Part shown: positions 52,836 through 62,492 of the stretch, in pieces
Layout: the number at the start of each line of letters is the position of its first letter
How positions within the stretch are numbered: the first letter of the stretch is position 1
DNA from: Fibrobacter succinogenes
GTDB lineage: Bacteria; Fibrobacterota; Fibrobacteria; Fibrobacterales; Fibrobacteraceae
DNA: 64,000 bases
Assembly: GCA_902756345.1 (NCBI GenBank)
Contig: CACVQR010000004.1
Span: forward strand, 365,417-429,416
Direction: 5' to 3'
Translations under genes and position numbers: made by a program
The notes under the pieces: generated by a model
Database searches by the model: none
The model's input: only the letters and a program-made list of their open reading frames with translations
What the model was told of the DNA's origin: nothing

Positions 52836-52895
52836 TCATACTCAAGAATCTTTTTTGTCACACTGATTCGAATTTGCTAACGCAAATTCATTTTT

Positions 52896-53465
52896 TTACA
52901 ATATATTTTTAATTGCATTTTGCAAATGCACTTCGTCGCCGGAATTGTCTATAAATCGGATATTCTTGCCCGGGAAAAGGCGAATCCATTCATCTTCCCT
53001 TTCTTTGGCGGCTTGCAATTCAATACGGCGTTCTGCATCGTCTTCGCTAAAGCCGCGATTTGCAATCAAGCGGTTCTTGCGGACGTCTCGGGCAGCGCAC
53101 ACCACCCAAATTTCATCCAGGTGCTTTACTAGCTCAGGGACATTTTCAAATAGGGCTGCCTCGACAAAAGCCGGATTCGCATGCAGCAGATACTGCGTCA
53201 GCGCCGGGTACACTAACGATTCCAAGCGTTTTCTTGCCGCCGAATCGCTAAAGACCAGATTCGCCATGCGCGTGCGGCTCACGCCCTTTTCGGTCAGCAT
53301 GTCCTCGCCGAATTCCTTGGCAATCGCCGCTCGAAGATTCTTGTCGTCACGGTACAAGTGATGCACCGCCACATCCGCATCGATCACGCGGATTTTACGG
53401 TCGCGCAAAATGCGACCGACCAGCGACTTTCCTGCACCAATTGTTCCTGTAATTCCAATCATCAT
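52896..53465 (-). CDS. coaE: Dephospho-CoA kinase
   Basis: 189 aa; last step of coenzyme A synthesis. P-loop GITGTIGAGKSLVG (4-17), DADVAVHHLY with the catalytic Asp, and RIELQAAKEREDEW in the lid region. LFENVPEL replaces the usual LLFE. Two ATG codons in a row (53465, 53462) may start it. Eleven bases behind the DMT permease gene, probably one transcript. Confidence 0.92.
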   Translation of the reverse strand: MMIGITGTIGAGKSLVGRILRDRKIRVIDADVAVHHLYRDDKNLRAAIAKEFGEDMLTEKGVSRTRMANLVFSDSAARKRLESLVYPALTQYLLHANPAFVEAALFENVPELVKHLDEIWVVCAARDVRKNRLIANRGFSEDDAERRIELQAAKEREDEWIRLFPGKNIRFIDNSGDEVHLQNAIKNIL

Positions 53466-53475
53466 TCAACCAAGT

Positions 53476-54345
53476 TTATTTTCCTAGCGCAATCAGGCAT
53501 ATACCCAGAATCACGCCCAACAAGGCAACAAACTTCATTTTGCTCTTGCGTTCCTTGAAAAGTAGTAAACCGGCAAAGAACGAAATCAACACGCTAGAGC
53601 GTCGGAACACCGTAATAATCGAAATCAAGGCGTCAGGGTCACTCACTGCCACAAAATAGCAGCGGTCCGCCACAATCAGGAGTACCGCCACCAAGACCAT
53701 GGACCAGCGGAATTTAAAGGGAGTTGTCTTATGCCGTGTCGGGAACCAGGTGACCGCGCAAATGGCAAACTGCCAGAGAGCCATGTAAATGCTGAACCAC
53801 ACCTGGACCGTAAGGGGGTCAAAGTTCATGCGCTGCAGAATGAACTTGTCGTACACGCCGCTACAGGCCGCCAAGAGCGTACCCAGCACCATGCAGATTA
53901 CCCAGCCGTTGCTGAAGAAATGTCCCATTTCTTTACGCCCCGCAAGGCTTAAGCCCACATAGGAGCATATGCAGATGGCAACACCTATCCACTGGAGCGC
54001 AAAGGGACGCTCGCCCATAAAGGTCACGGCAATAAAAATCGTAAATACGGGCGCAAGCGCGCGAATCGTTGTCGCAATGCTCAAAGGCAAATGGGCCAGA
54101 GCGTTATAAGTCAAAATCCAGCTGCCGCCTACAATGGCCGCCTTCCCGAACAAGTAAACATGGCTCTGCAAAGGCAAGGATTCGCAATGCCCTGTCAAAA
54201 GGAGCGGGCTCATAAAGAGGGCGTAAAAGGCGCTGCAAAAGAACAGTGTCACACGGACCGCATTGTCCTGCACCGACTTTTTCTTGGCAAGATCATAACA
54301 CCCCAAAAAGAATGCCGAAAGTAAAGCTAAAACGAACCATGACAT
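53476..54345 (-). CDS. EamA/DMT superfamily permease
   Basis: 289 aa from ATG 54345 (an upstream TTG at 54354 is less likely). Ten hydrophobic segments in two similar halves, e.g. FVLALLSAFFLGCYDLAKKK, AAIVGGSWILTYNALAHLPL, APVFTIFIAVTFMGERPFAL; second half VADRCYFVAVSDPDALISII and SVLISFFAGLLLFKERKS, the EamA pattern (E before the end of each half). Transports an unknown small metabolite across the inner membrane. Co-oriented with coaE. Confidence 0.85.
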   Translation of the reverse strand: MSWFVLALLSAFFLGCYDLAKKKSVQDNAVRVTLFFCSAFYALFMSPLLLTGHCESLPLQSHVYLFGKAAIVGGSWILTYNALAHLPLSIATTIRALAPVFTIFIAVTFMGERPFALQWIGVAICICSYVGLSLAGRKEMGHFFSNGWVICMVLGTLLAACSGVYDKFILQRMNFDPLTVQVWFSIYMALWQFAICAVTWFPTRHKTTPFKFRWSMVLVAVLLIVADRCYFVAVSDPDALISIITVFRRSSVLISFFAGLLLFKERKSKMKFVALLGVILGICLIALGK

Positions 54346-54427
54346 AGCGTGCAAAATTTAGAAAACCCTCTTGCCAAAGCGATATTTTAAACATATTTTT
54401 ATATTAACTTTAACAAAAGGATCCAAT

Positions 54428-54868
54428 ATGGGAATCAAAGGCAAAGCATCGTCCCTGCTCGAAGAATTCAAAGCCTTCGCGTTCAAGGGTAACATCGTCG
54501 ATATGGCTATCGGTGTGATCATCGGTGGTGCATTCGGCAAAATCGTCACTTCCTTCGTTAACGACATCGTTATGCCGTGCGTTACCGCCATTATCGCCAT
54601 GGGCGGCGGCAAGGATGCTGGCGAAGGCCTCAAGGCTCTCGCATTCACGACGGCCGAAGGCGTGACCATTCCTTACGGAAGCTTCATTGGCGGCATCATC
54701 GACTTCCTCATTGTCGCCATCGTGGTGTTCATCGTCATGAAGAAGTTCCTCGGCTTCATGCAGAACATGCGCAAGAAGGAAGAAGCCCCGGCTGCGCCTC
54801 CGGCACCTCCTGAACCGTCTGCCGAAGAAAAGCTCCTCACCGAAATCCGTGACTTGCTGAAAAAGTAG
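54428..54868 (+). CDS. mscL: Large-conductance mechanosensitive channel MscL
   Basis: 146 aa from ATG 54428. N-terminal amphipathic helix, TM1 with [20 protein letters not shown] (the gate), a periplasmic loop, TM2 ([15 protein letters not shown]), and a C-terminal helix [14 protein letters not shown] after a Pro/Ala linker. The homopentameric channel opens under membrane tension to release solutes on osmotic downshock. Strong terminator follows. Confidence 0.96.
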   Translation: MGIKGKASSLLEEFKAFAFKGNIVDMAIGVIIGGAFGKIVTSFVNDIVMPCVTAIIAMGGGKDAGEGLKALAFTTAEGVTIPYGSFIGGIIDFLIVAIVVFIVMKKFLGFMQNMRKKEEAPAAPPAPPEPSAEEKLLTEIRDLLKK

Positions 54869-54897
54869 TTGGCAGAACTTAGAGCCTAGAGTAATGA

Positions 54898-54927
54898 GGC
54901 CCCGCTTAAAATGCGGGGCCTTTTTTT
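54898..54927 (+). terminator. Terminator after mscL
   Basis: GGCCCCGC / GCGGGGCC stem (54898-54905, 54913-54920) and seven T. Confidence 0.95.
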
Positions 54928-54956
54928 GCCCAAACGTCTATCCGCCTACAGCCAAC

Positions 54957-56293
<1,337 letters not shown>

Positions 56294-56297
<4 letters not shown>

Positions 56298-57355
56298 GGA
56301 ATATAGCCCCGCAGGCCAAAACTAAGCGGAGTCCAGATTCCCGCTTCCGTTTCGTAAATCAGGGCGTAGTTCACATCGAAGGGATACTTCTTCTTGCCGA
56401 TTCGAATCATGAACTTGTAGCCGGCACCCACCGTCCAGTCCAGGTCATCCATACCCAAACGGAGCGTGCCGTCCGGAATCACTTCGCATTCAAAGCCCAC
56501 ACGCCCCGTCCACACATGCAAATCGGGGTCAAAGGCCAGGAGCGTGTCGGCCACCTGGTAATCCAGCGCTTCCATCCAGGCGTGCACGGGCATGCCCGCA
56601 ATCTTGGAACGGTAGCCCACACCGATCTGCAGCACCTTCGGGCGCACGCCCTCGGTACTTTCTACGGAATTGTCGGTACTGGTATTCTTGCTCCACCTGG
56701 CAGACAGGTTTTCGCTAAAGCTCAGGTTGCGGATTACCACGGACGTCGACCACTTTTCATTCCACTGTCTAATCCAGCTCAAGTTGATCGTCACCGGACT
56801 GCGGTAGTCGTCAACCACTTCGGCGACCCCTTCGTAGTATTCCGAAATGTCCATGTTGTCATAACTCATCGAGAACGACAAACCGAAGGCGTCGCGACGC
56901 GTGGCACGGTAAGCCAAGCCCAAATACATCATGGTAAAGTAGGGCGTTGCCGTACCCATGGTTTCATCGTCTTCGTTAATCACATCGAAGTTCAAGTCGC
57001 CACGATAAAGCATCGCAAAACCGATACCCATGCGCCTACCCACCGGGCCTTCCAGGCCAAGCGATCCGCCCAAACGGTCCAGGTCGCGCTTTTCTGCGTT
57101 CAGGTTATAGCTCAAGTGTTCCCTGAAGCCAAGAATGGCCGGGTTCCAGTAAGCAGCCGGCATCGACGCCGTATCCGCAGAACCCGTATTACCGCGGCCC
57201 AATTCGCGCGTGCCTGCACCCATACGTTCCACAAAGCCGTCAAAGCTACCCAGCGTCGCCTTCTTGCCCGCAAACGCAGAAGAAGCAACAACGAGCATCA
57301 CCAACATCATCAGAGCCCAGCTCTGAATTCCGAATTCTGAATTCCGAACTATCAT
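56294..57355 (-). CDS. PorV/UPF0164-like outer-membrane protein
   Basis: 353 aa from ATG 57355 (GGAGGG eight bases upstream, overlapping the previous stop as TAATG). Signal peptide MMLVMLVVASSAFAG. ERMGAGTRELGRGNTGSADTASMPAAYWNPAILG is the PorV/PorQ/UPF0164 hallmark of FadL-like barrels; barrel strands follow to the end (FGLRGYIP). In Bacteroidetes PorV shuttles type IX secretion substrates to the surface. The N-terminal residues VRNSEFGIQ are encoded by four seven-base repeat units. An internal ATG at 57310 would skip them. It follows the propeller gene with a sorting-like C terminus, which may be its cargo (inference). Confidence 0.75.
57322..57349. repeat. Seven-base-period repeat inside the 5' end of the PorV-like gene
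   Basis: On the minus strand GTTCGGA, ATTCAGA, ATTCGGA, ATTCAGA, directly after ATG ATA. Coding, frame not preserved by single-unit changes. Confidence 0.8.
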
Positions 57356-58968
57356 TACTTGTGCCCTCCCAAGGTCATCACCTTGCCCCAGCCTATATGG
57401 CCGTGGTTATCCTTGACACGCACATAGTATACGCCCATGGTGCAGGGCCTGCCCGCCTTGTCCTTGCCGTCCCAGAAGTCTTCCTTGGGATTCGTGCTGC
57501 GCGAAGCATCCGCTCCACGAGGAGCGCTTTTTACAATCGTGCGGATTTTACGCATGTCGTAACTGAACACGTCAATCGTAATCTTGGAATCCTTGCCCAC
57601 CTTGTACGACACAAGCGCTTGGTCGCCCGCCGTAATTACCGACGGTACCATGCGCACAGAGCCTAAATCGTTTCCGAGCTTGGCGCGGTTCAAAATCGGG
57701 GTCCAAGTTTTGCCCGTATCTGCCGAAACAGAAATTCCGTTGCCGTAGGTAGCAAGCGCAAGGCCAGTCACATTCTTGGCCAGCGGGAACGAGCAAATCG
57801 AGGTAATGCGGAAATCGCGGTCAATGGCGCCGGTTGCATAGCCGTAAAGCCATTCACTCTTTCCGTCTTCATCCATATCCCAAGCACGAATTCCGGCCGA
57901 ATCCAGCTTAAAGTATCCGCTCACGTCACCGCCCGAAACGGCAACCGCCACAAAGGCCGTATTGCCGACAAAAGCCACATCGCTCACGGTGTAGTCGCCT
58001 TCGTCATAAATATCCTTCTTCTGTTTTTTGCCGGCCGTGTCCAAGAAATTCACCTTCGCAAAATCCTTGGCACCCTCGCGGAGCACCCACAAAGCGCCCT
58101 TCATCGACTCCTTTTCCATACGCGAAGTTTCTGCAACAATCGTCAGCGGGTCACCGCCCATCCAAAGTCCTGTCACGCGGGCACTCGTGTCAAGTGCTAT
58201 AGACGCCTTGGCCACCTTGCCGTCCGCGCCACGCTTCCAAAGTCCCTTGGAAGTCGCCATCCAGATGTCACCAGTTTCCGGATGTTGCTTGACATCGAAA
58301 ATACGCGGGTTTTTCTTGTCTTCCCACTTGTAATTCGATTTTGCCGAATCCAGCGTAACCGCTTTCAGGTTCAACTGGTACATGCCATGCTTTACTTTGC
58401 TGCCCGACGCATCGTACAGGCCAAGCCCGGCTGCACCGCGGGCCATCCAAAGTTGCTTCTTGGACGAATCGTACGCGAAGCCGCTCACGGCATAATACAT
58501 AGCCGTATCCAAATCAGCCAGTGCCTCGGGCTGCTCCAGCGGGGTTTCATAAATGTTGTCGATTCCGCCCACCCTAAAAATTCCCGTTGGCTGCAAATAC
58601 TCGCCGTCATCGTCCAGACCAAACATCGGCAACACATAGCCAATCTTGCCAGCATAAACCGAAGGAGTCCTGCGATGTTCCGCAAGCACGTCTCTAAAAA
58701 TGCCATTCTGCGTCGCGGTCACCGAATCCGTCATCTGGTCCTGACGCGATTCCACCACCTGCACGCCGTTCGCCCCAACCTTGAGTTCCAACAGAGTCAC
58801 GCCGCTATAAATATCGCCGCGCGAAAACACCCACAGGCTACCCGTTTTTCCCGTTTCGCTCACGTTCAGCGCAGCGTTGCTGAACAAAGTCTCTGCAGCA
58901 AACGCACCCCCTACAAAAGTAAAGGCGAGCGCCAAGGCATTCACGTATTTTCCGAACAGTCTATTCAT
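57355..58968 (-). CDS. Secreted beta-propeller protein with FlgD-like C-terminal (sorting-type) domain
   Basis: 537 aa. Signal peptide (ALALAFTFVGGAFAA). Blades of a propeller, with GSLWVFSRGDIYSGVTLLEL, KQLWMARGAAGLGLYD, GDIWMATSKGLWKRGADG and KGALWVLREGAKDFAKVNF (two-component-regulator or sialidase-like blades). The last ~80 residues have the FlgD_ig / type IX sorting layout: ITIDVFSYDMRKIRTIVKS, EDFWDGKDKAGRPCTMGVYYVRVKD and a final KVMTLGGHK. It lies between the LolA-like and PorV-like genes (3-base gap and 1-base overlap). Probable surface or secreted protein; ligand unknown. Confidence 0.7.
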   Translation of the reverse strand: MNRLFGKYVNALALAFTFVGGAFAAETLFSNAALNVSETGKTGSLWVFSRGDIYSGVTLLELKVGANGVQVVESRQDQMTDSVTATQNGIFRDVLAEHRRTPSVYAGKIGYVLPMFGLDDDGEYLQPTGIFRVGGIDNIYETPLEQPEALADLDTAMYYAVSGFAYDSSKKQLWMARGAAGLGLYDASGSKVKHGMYQLNLKAVTLDSAKSNYKWEDKKNPRIFDVKQHPETGDIWMATSKGLWKRGADGKVAKASIALDTSARVTGLWMGGDPLTIVAETSRMEKESMKGALWVLREGAKDFAKVNFLDTAGKKQKKDIYDEGDYTVSDVAFVGNTAFVAVAVSGGDVSGYFKLDSAGIRAWDMDEDGKSEWLYGYATGAIDRDFRITSICSFPLAKNVTGLALATYGNGISVSADTGKTWTPILNRAKLGNDLGSVRMVPSVITAGDQALVSYKVGKDSKITIDVFSYDMRKIRTIVKSAPRGADASRSTNPKEDFWDGKDKAGRPCTMGVYYVRVKDNHGHIGWGKVMTLGGHK

Positions 58969-58971
58969 AAA

Positions 58972-59613
58972 TTACCGCATGTCAATTTCGTCTACGCCTT
59001 TCACCGGCTTGTACTTAAAGTCCTCGGATTTCCAGGACTTGACCACAGAAAGGTTCACAATATTGTACCACGAGCCGTTACCGGAAGGATCCACCGTATA
59101 CAGGCGCTTGGGAGAAAAATCCTTTTTCGAGAGCCAGACTTCCATCTGCGTGAACTGTCCCTTGTACTTGGAAGGGTCCAGTTTCAGCACCCACAGTTTC
59201 TGGTTGTTGAATTCACCTTCCGAAATCTCCTTGGCCTTGCAGTTCAGGTACTTGAACAAAAGTTCCGAGGGGTGCAATGAGCTCGACAAGTCCTCGACCG
59301 ACTTGATCAGCACCTGCTTCTGTTCCACATTGTGCTGCCACAGGCTTTCTCCATCGCTATAGAACTTGATTCCAGCCATATCCAGCACAAAGCGATCCCC
59401 TTCGGCCACCAGCAGCTTTCCGTTCTGCGAGGCGATATCCGGAGAATCCGCATAAAATACCTGCACCCTAAAATCAAGGTTCCACGCCTTACCCGACTTG
59501 AACCAGGCTTTGGATTTTTCCATGGCCTCGTCGGCGGATAAAGCGAAAACGCAGTTCGCAGCAAGCGCCACTACAATTACAAACAGCCTAATTAACCTAA
59601 TGCGATCGAACAT
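58972..59613 (-). CDS. LolA-like periplasmic lipoprotein carrier
   Basis: 213 aa. Signal peptide (LFVIVVALAANCVFA). An incomplete beta-barrel pattern as in LolA: WNLDFRVQVFYADSPDIASQ, GKLLVAEGDRFVLDMAGIKFYSDG, SLWQHNVEQKQVLI, and LWVLKLDPSKYKGQFTQMEVW. Would carry lipoproteins from LolCDE to the outer membrane, important here given the many lipoproteins. Divergence from E. coli LolA is large, so a LolA-fold relative is possible. First gene of a four-gene unit (LolA-like, propeller, PorV-like, recF). Confidence 0.75.
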   Translation of the reverse strand: MFDRIRLIRLFVIVVALAANCVFALSADEAMEKSKAWFKSGKAWNLDFRVQVFYADSPDIASQNGKLLVAEGDRFVLDMAGIKFYSDGESLWQHNVEQKQVLIKSVEDLSSSLHPSELLFKYLNCKAKEISEGEFNNQKLWVLKLDPSKYKGQFTQMEVWLSKKDFSPKRLYTVDPSGNGSWYNIVNLSVVKSWKSEDFKYKPVKGVDEIDMR

Positions 59614-59735
59614 CTAGGAACCTCATTAACATGAATATGGGCAAATTTACAAAATTCGCACACGCTGTATTTGGCTTTTTTGCCTAGATATTTCTATCTT
59701 TGCACAAGAAATTTCAAATCATATTGGAAACTGAT

Positions 59736-60875
59736 ATGCGCAAATTGATCATGCCACTGGCAATTTCTACCGCCGCCACCTTGGCGCTCGCTGCAGACAT
59801 CGAAGTCCACGGCGATGTGAATATGGACTATGCCAGCTATTTTGACCGCGATTTTGACCCCACGAACGCAGGAAACCAGGACATTGACCTCGCCCTGCAT
59901 GCCCACCTCGACGAAAACATCTCCCTCGTCGTCATGGGAACCACGCATAGTACTTTTGTCGACCAGAACGGTGAACTCCAGGAATCCGAAGTCCGCCACG
60001 GTCTCGCCCGTTCCACCGCCATGGGTTCGGATGGTCGCTACAATTCCTTCGACTTTGACGGTATCCAGTTCCGCTGGGACGTGAGCCACCAGGTTACCCT
60101 CATTTTCGGTGACATGACTTACAGCGCAGGCGCATTCAACTACTACTTCTGGCGTGACGCATCCCGCTACGCCGTCATTACCCGCGAAGAAAGCCTCCGC
60201 GGTTTCGGAGCCGAAGTCGGTAACGAAAAGTACGGCACGGGTGCATTCTACTTGGGCGCCTCCGACGACACCGACCACACGCTTTCCATGTTCCTCACCT
60301 ATGCGTTCCCGCTCTTGAACCATACTGACGAACACTTGATTATCAAGCCGAGCCTCGACTGGGTGTTCGGTTCTGACATCGGCCGTCCCTACACCTACGT
60401 GCTCGGTACCGAAGTCGACTACTCCAAGAGCTTCGAAAAGTTCAACTACGGCATCTACGCCGTTTGGGGCCTGCACCCCTACAAGGGCAAGGGCACACAC
60501 TCCTTCTTGCTCGAACCTAGCATGAACTACGCCATCTTCAACTTGGGCGCAACGTTCTTCTACGCTATCGTCGACAAGGATTACGAAACCGAGCCGCAGC
60601 TCATGACCGAAGACCAGATGCTCTTCGCCGTCGAACCGAGCTTCAACATTCATAAGAAGTACACCTTGGGTGTTTCCTACGAATACCACGATCCGGACAA
60701 AGAAACTCACGGTGACGACTTCCAGTTCCTGGGCATGAACCACTACCTCTACCCCACCATGAACACCGAAATCGTTATCTGGTACGGTTACAACTTCACC
60801 GGCAAACACAACAACGACACCCCGTTCGGCGAGGCCAGGTTCTCCCTCGGTTTGAGCGGCAAGGCTAGTTTTTAA
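59736..60875 (+). CDS. Outer-membrane porin-like protein
   Basis: 379 aa from ATG 59736 (the frame extends upstream to 59700 but the signal peptide KLIMPLAISTAATLALAA starts here). Regular amphipathic strands: DIEVHGDVNMDYASYF, ISLVVMGTTHSTFVD, GIQFRWDVSHQVTLIFGDMTY, KYTLGVSYEYHD and TEIVIWYGYNFTGK, ending with the aromatic LSGKASF expected for a barrel. About 16-18 strands. No family recognised. Codon usage is of the highly-expressed kind (many C-ending codons), suggesting an abundant protein (inference). Has its own terminator. Confidence 0.7.
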   Translation: MRKLIMPLAISTAATLALAADIEVHGDVNMDYASYFDRDFDPTNAGNQDIDLALHAHLDENISLVVMGTTHSTFVDQNGELQESEVRHGLARSTAMGSDGRYNSFDFDGIQFRWDVSHQVTLIFGDMTYSAGAFNYYFWRDASRYAVITREESLRGFGAEVGNEKYGTGAFYLGASDDTDHTLSMFLTYAFPLLNHTDEHLIIKPSLDWVFGSDIGRPYTYVLGTEVDYSKSFEKFNYGIYAVWGLHPYKGKGTHSFLLEPSMNYAIFNLGATFFYAIVDKDYETEPQLMTEDQMLFAVEPSFNIHKKYTLGVSYEYHDPDKETHGDDFQFLGMNHYLYPTMNTEIVIWYGYNFTGKHNNDTPFGEARFSLGLSGKASF

Positions 60876-60896
60876 GTAAATCGCACAACGATTAAA

Positions 60897-60926
60897 AGCC
60901 GGGCGACAAGCTCGGCTCTTTTTTTA
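60897..60926 (+). terminator. Terminator after the porin gene
   Basis: AGCCGGGC-GACA-AGCTCGGCT imperfect stem followed by eight T. Confidence 0.85.
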
Positions 60927-60931
60927 TTTAC

Positions 60932-61018
60932 GGACTCTGCTCAGCCTGCTCCGCACGTGGACAAATTACGGCCTTCGGCCTTTACTGTCCACTTAGCGGA
61001 CAGGCTATCGCAGAGTCC
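60932..61018. repeat. Nested inverted repeat, 87 bases
   Basis: Outer arms GGACTCTGC (60932-60940) and GCAGAGTCC (61010-61018); within them GCCTG/CAGGC; GTGGACA (60957-60963) and TGTCCAC (60985-60991); innermost GGCC-TTC-GGCC. One strand could fold into a long hairpin. Confidence 0.85.
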
Positions 61019-61201
61019 TCTTACCCTAAACAAAGACTCCATAAGTCCACACCGAACTTATCCCCCCCCTCCTCTACAAGGTTCAAGCCGCCAACAACCG
61101 CTATTCTAAATATCGGCTACTCAAACAAAACTAGCCTTCATTTATTTTCCCACAAACAAGAATCTATTACGCAATAGAGTCCTGCAATTTCTACGTGAGC
61201 G
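61019..61201. other. Intergenic stretch without gene
   Basis: Rest of the 412-base gap between the porin and the TPR lipoprotein. It holds an eight-C run (61062-61069) and AT-rich sequence; I see no ORF with a ribosome site, no tRNA-like fold and no clear promoter. Confidence 0.5.
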
Positions 61202-61229
61202 AAAAAGCCCCCGGGTGTTAACCGGGGGC
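61202..61229 (-). terminator. Terminator after the TPR lipoprotein
   Basis: GCCCCCGG / CCGGGGGC stem around GTGTTAA, with five T on the minus strand, 59 bases past the gene stop. Confidence 0.9.
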
Positions 61230-61287
61230 GTTCGCGAGAGCGAGGCGATATCACATTTTCATGTATGCGATAGAGCCGAGCGGTCCC

Positions 61288-62340
61288 TTACTGACCGAGG
61301 TACTTACGGCCGATACCGAATTCATCCTTGTATTCGATGTAGTCCGGAACGAAGTCCTTGGCGAAAGAGAAGGAGATGTTCACGGAGCACTGGAATTCGT
61401 TCATCAGCTTGCCCTTGCCCTTGAAGCTCTGCTTCTTCTTTTCGATCTTTTCCTGGCCCTTCTTGCCTACGAGCACTTCAGCTTCGCACCAGCCGCTGTT
61501 ACCCTTGGCAAAAACTTCCTTGCCATCGGTAGACACGAGCTTGATCTTGGAGGGGTCAAGTTCGGTGTTGTTACCCGTAGAAGCCCAGAACTGGAGTTCG
61601 CCAGAGAGAGAACCCGGAGCAATCTTGATTGTCGGGAAGGCCATCACGTAGCCCCACTTGTCCACGCGGCGGCTGACCGGTTCACCGATCTGTTCACCGA
61701 AGATCAAGAAGTAACCGCGAGTGCCCTTACGGCTCTTGTTCAAAGCGGCCTTCACGTCAGCATTTTCCGGTGCCATTTCGGCAATCTTCATAATCTGGTA
61801 TTCGCTCACCACCGGGTCAGATTCACCAACGGCTTCAGAGAGATTCTTTGCGACATAGGCATTTTCAGCTTCGGTGCGAATTGCCTTCACGGCGGCTTCT
61901 CCAGCGCCCTTGGCCTTTGCAGTCACCAAGGCGGTGTCAATCTTTGCAAAAGCATTTACGATCGTACCGTAGTCCATGCCTTCCTGAGCGGCCTGCATCT
62001 TGCCGATGTTAGCAAGCGTCGTCACGTATTCCTGGACAACGTCAGCATTCTGGACTTCAGCCATGTTCACGGAAGCCTTGTCGAAGTATCCGTTGATAAG
62101 ATCGCTGTTCAAGTCCTTCTTGGCTTCAGTTTCTGCAGCACGGACCAGAGCGAGCGTGAAGTTATCATAGAATTCATCGGACATGCTACCCTTCTTCTTA
62201 GCCTCGAGGTAAGAATTGATAGCGTTGCGATAACGGCCTTCCTTGAGGTGTTCGTCACCGCGCTTTTCGTTAGTACCCTTACAGCCGACCATCGTGAATG
62301 CGACGGCGGCAGCCAGAGAGGCAATAAAGAGTTTTTTCAT
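61288..62340 (-). CDS. TPR-like lipoprotein with C-terminal beta domain
   Basis: 350 aa from ATG 62340; the open frame extends to 62394, but the signal peptide KKLFIASLAAAVAFTMVGC begins here. After the lipobox Cys comes a TPR-like repeat (EKRGDEHLKEGRYRNAINSY; EFYDNFTLALVRAAETEAKK), more helices to ~215 and a C-terminal beta domain (about 220-350: YFLIFGEQIGEPVSRR; SLSGELQFWASTGNNTELD; NEFQCSVNISFSFAKDFVPD). Family not recognised. Probably a periplasmic or outer-membrane adaptor. Divergent from the GT5 gene across a 152-base AT-rich promoter region. Confidence 0.65.
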   Translation of the reverse strand: MKKLFIASLAAAVAFTMVGCKGTNEKRGDEHLKEGRYRNAINSYLEAKKKGSMSDEFYDNFTLALVRAAETEAKKDLNSDLINGYFDKASVNMAEVQNADVVQEYVTTLANIGKMQAAQEGMDYGTIVNAFAKIDTALVTAKAKGAGEAAVKAIRTEAENAYVAKNLSEAVGESDPVVSEYQIMKIAEMAPENADVKAALNKSRKGTRGYFLIFGEQIGEPVSRRVDKWGYVMAFPTIKIAPGSLSGELQFWASTGNNTELDPSKIKLVSTDGKEVFAKGNSGWCEAEVLVGKKGQEKIEKKKQSFKGKGKLMNEFQCSVNISFSFAKDFVPDYIEYKDEFGIGRKYLGQ

Positions 62341-62492
62341 TTGATTTTCCTTCAGCTGAATGATTTTGTTTAGTAAAAATACCTTTTTTCCCAAGAATTC
62401 TTTCCCCGGGATTATACTTTATAAAAATAATTAAATAAATTTATGTTAAACTTTATCTATAAGTAAAATTTTATTTGGAGTATTGATTAGGA

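Noticed and set aside
61215..62373. Plus-strand open frames opposite the TPR lipoprotein
   Set aside because: Shadows; the minus-strand gene has a signal peptide, lipobox and terminator.
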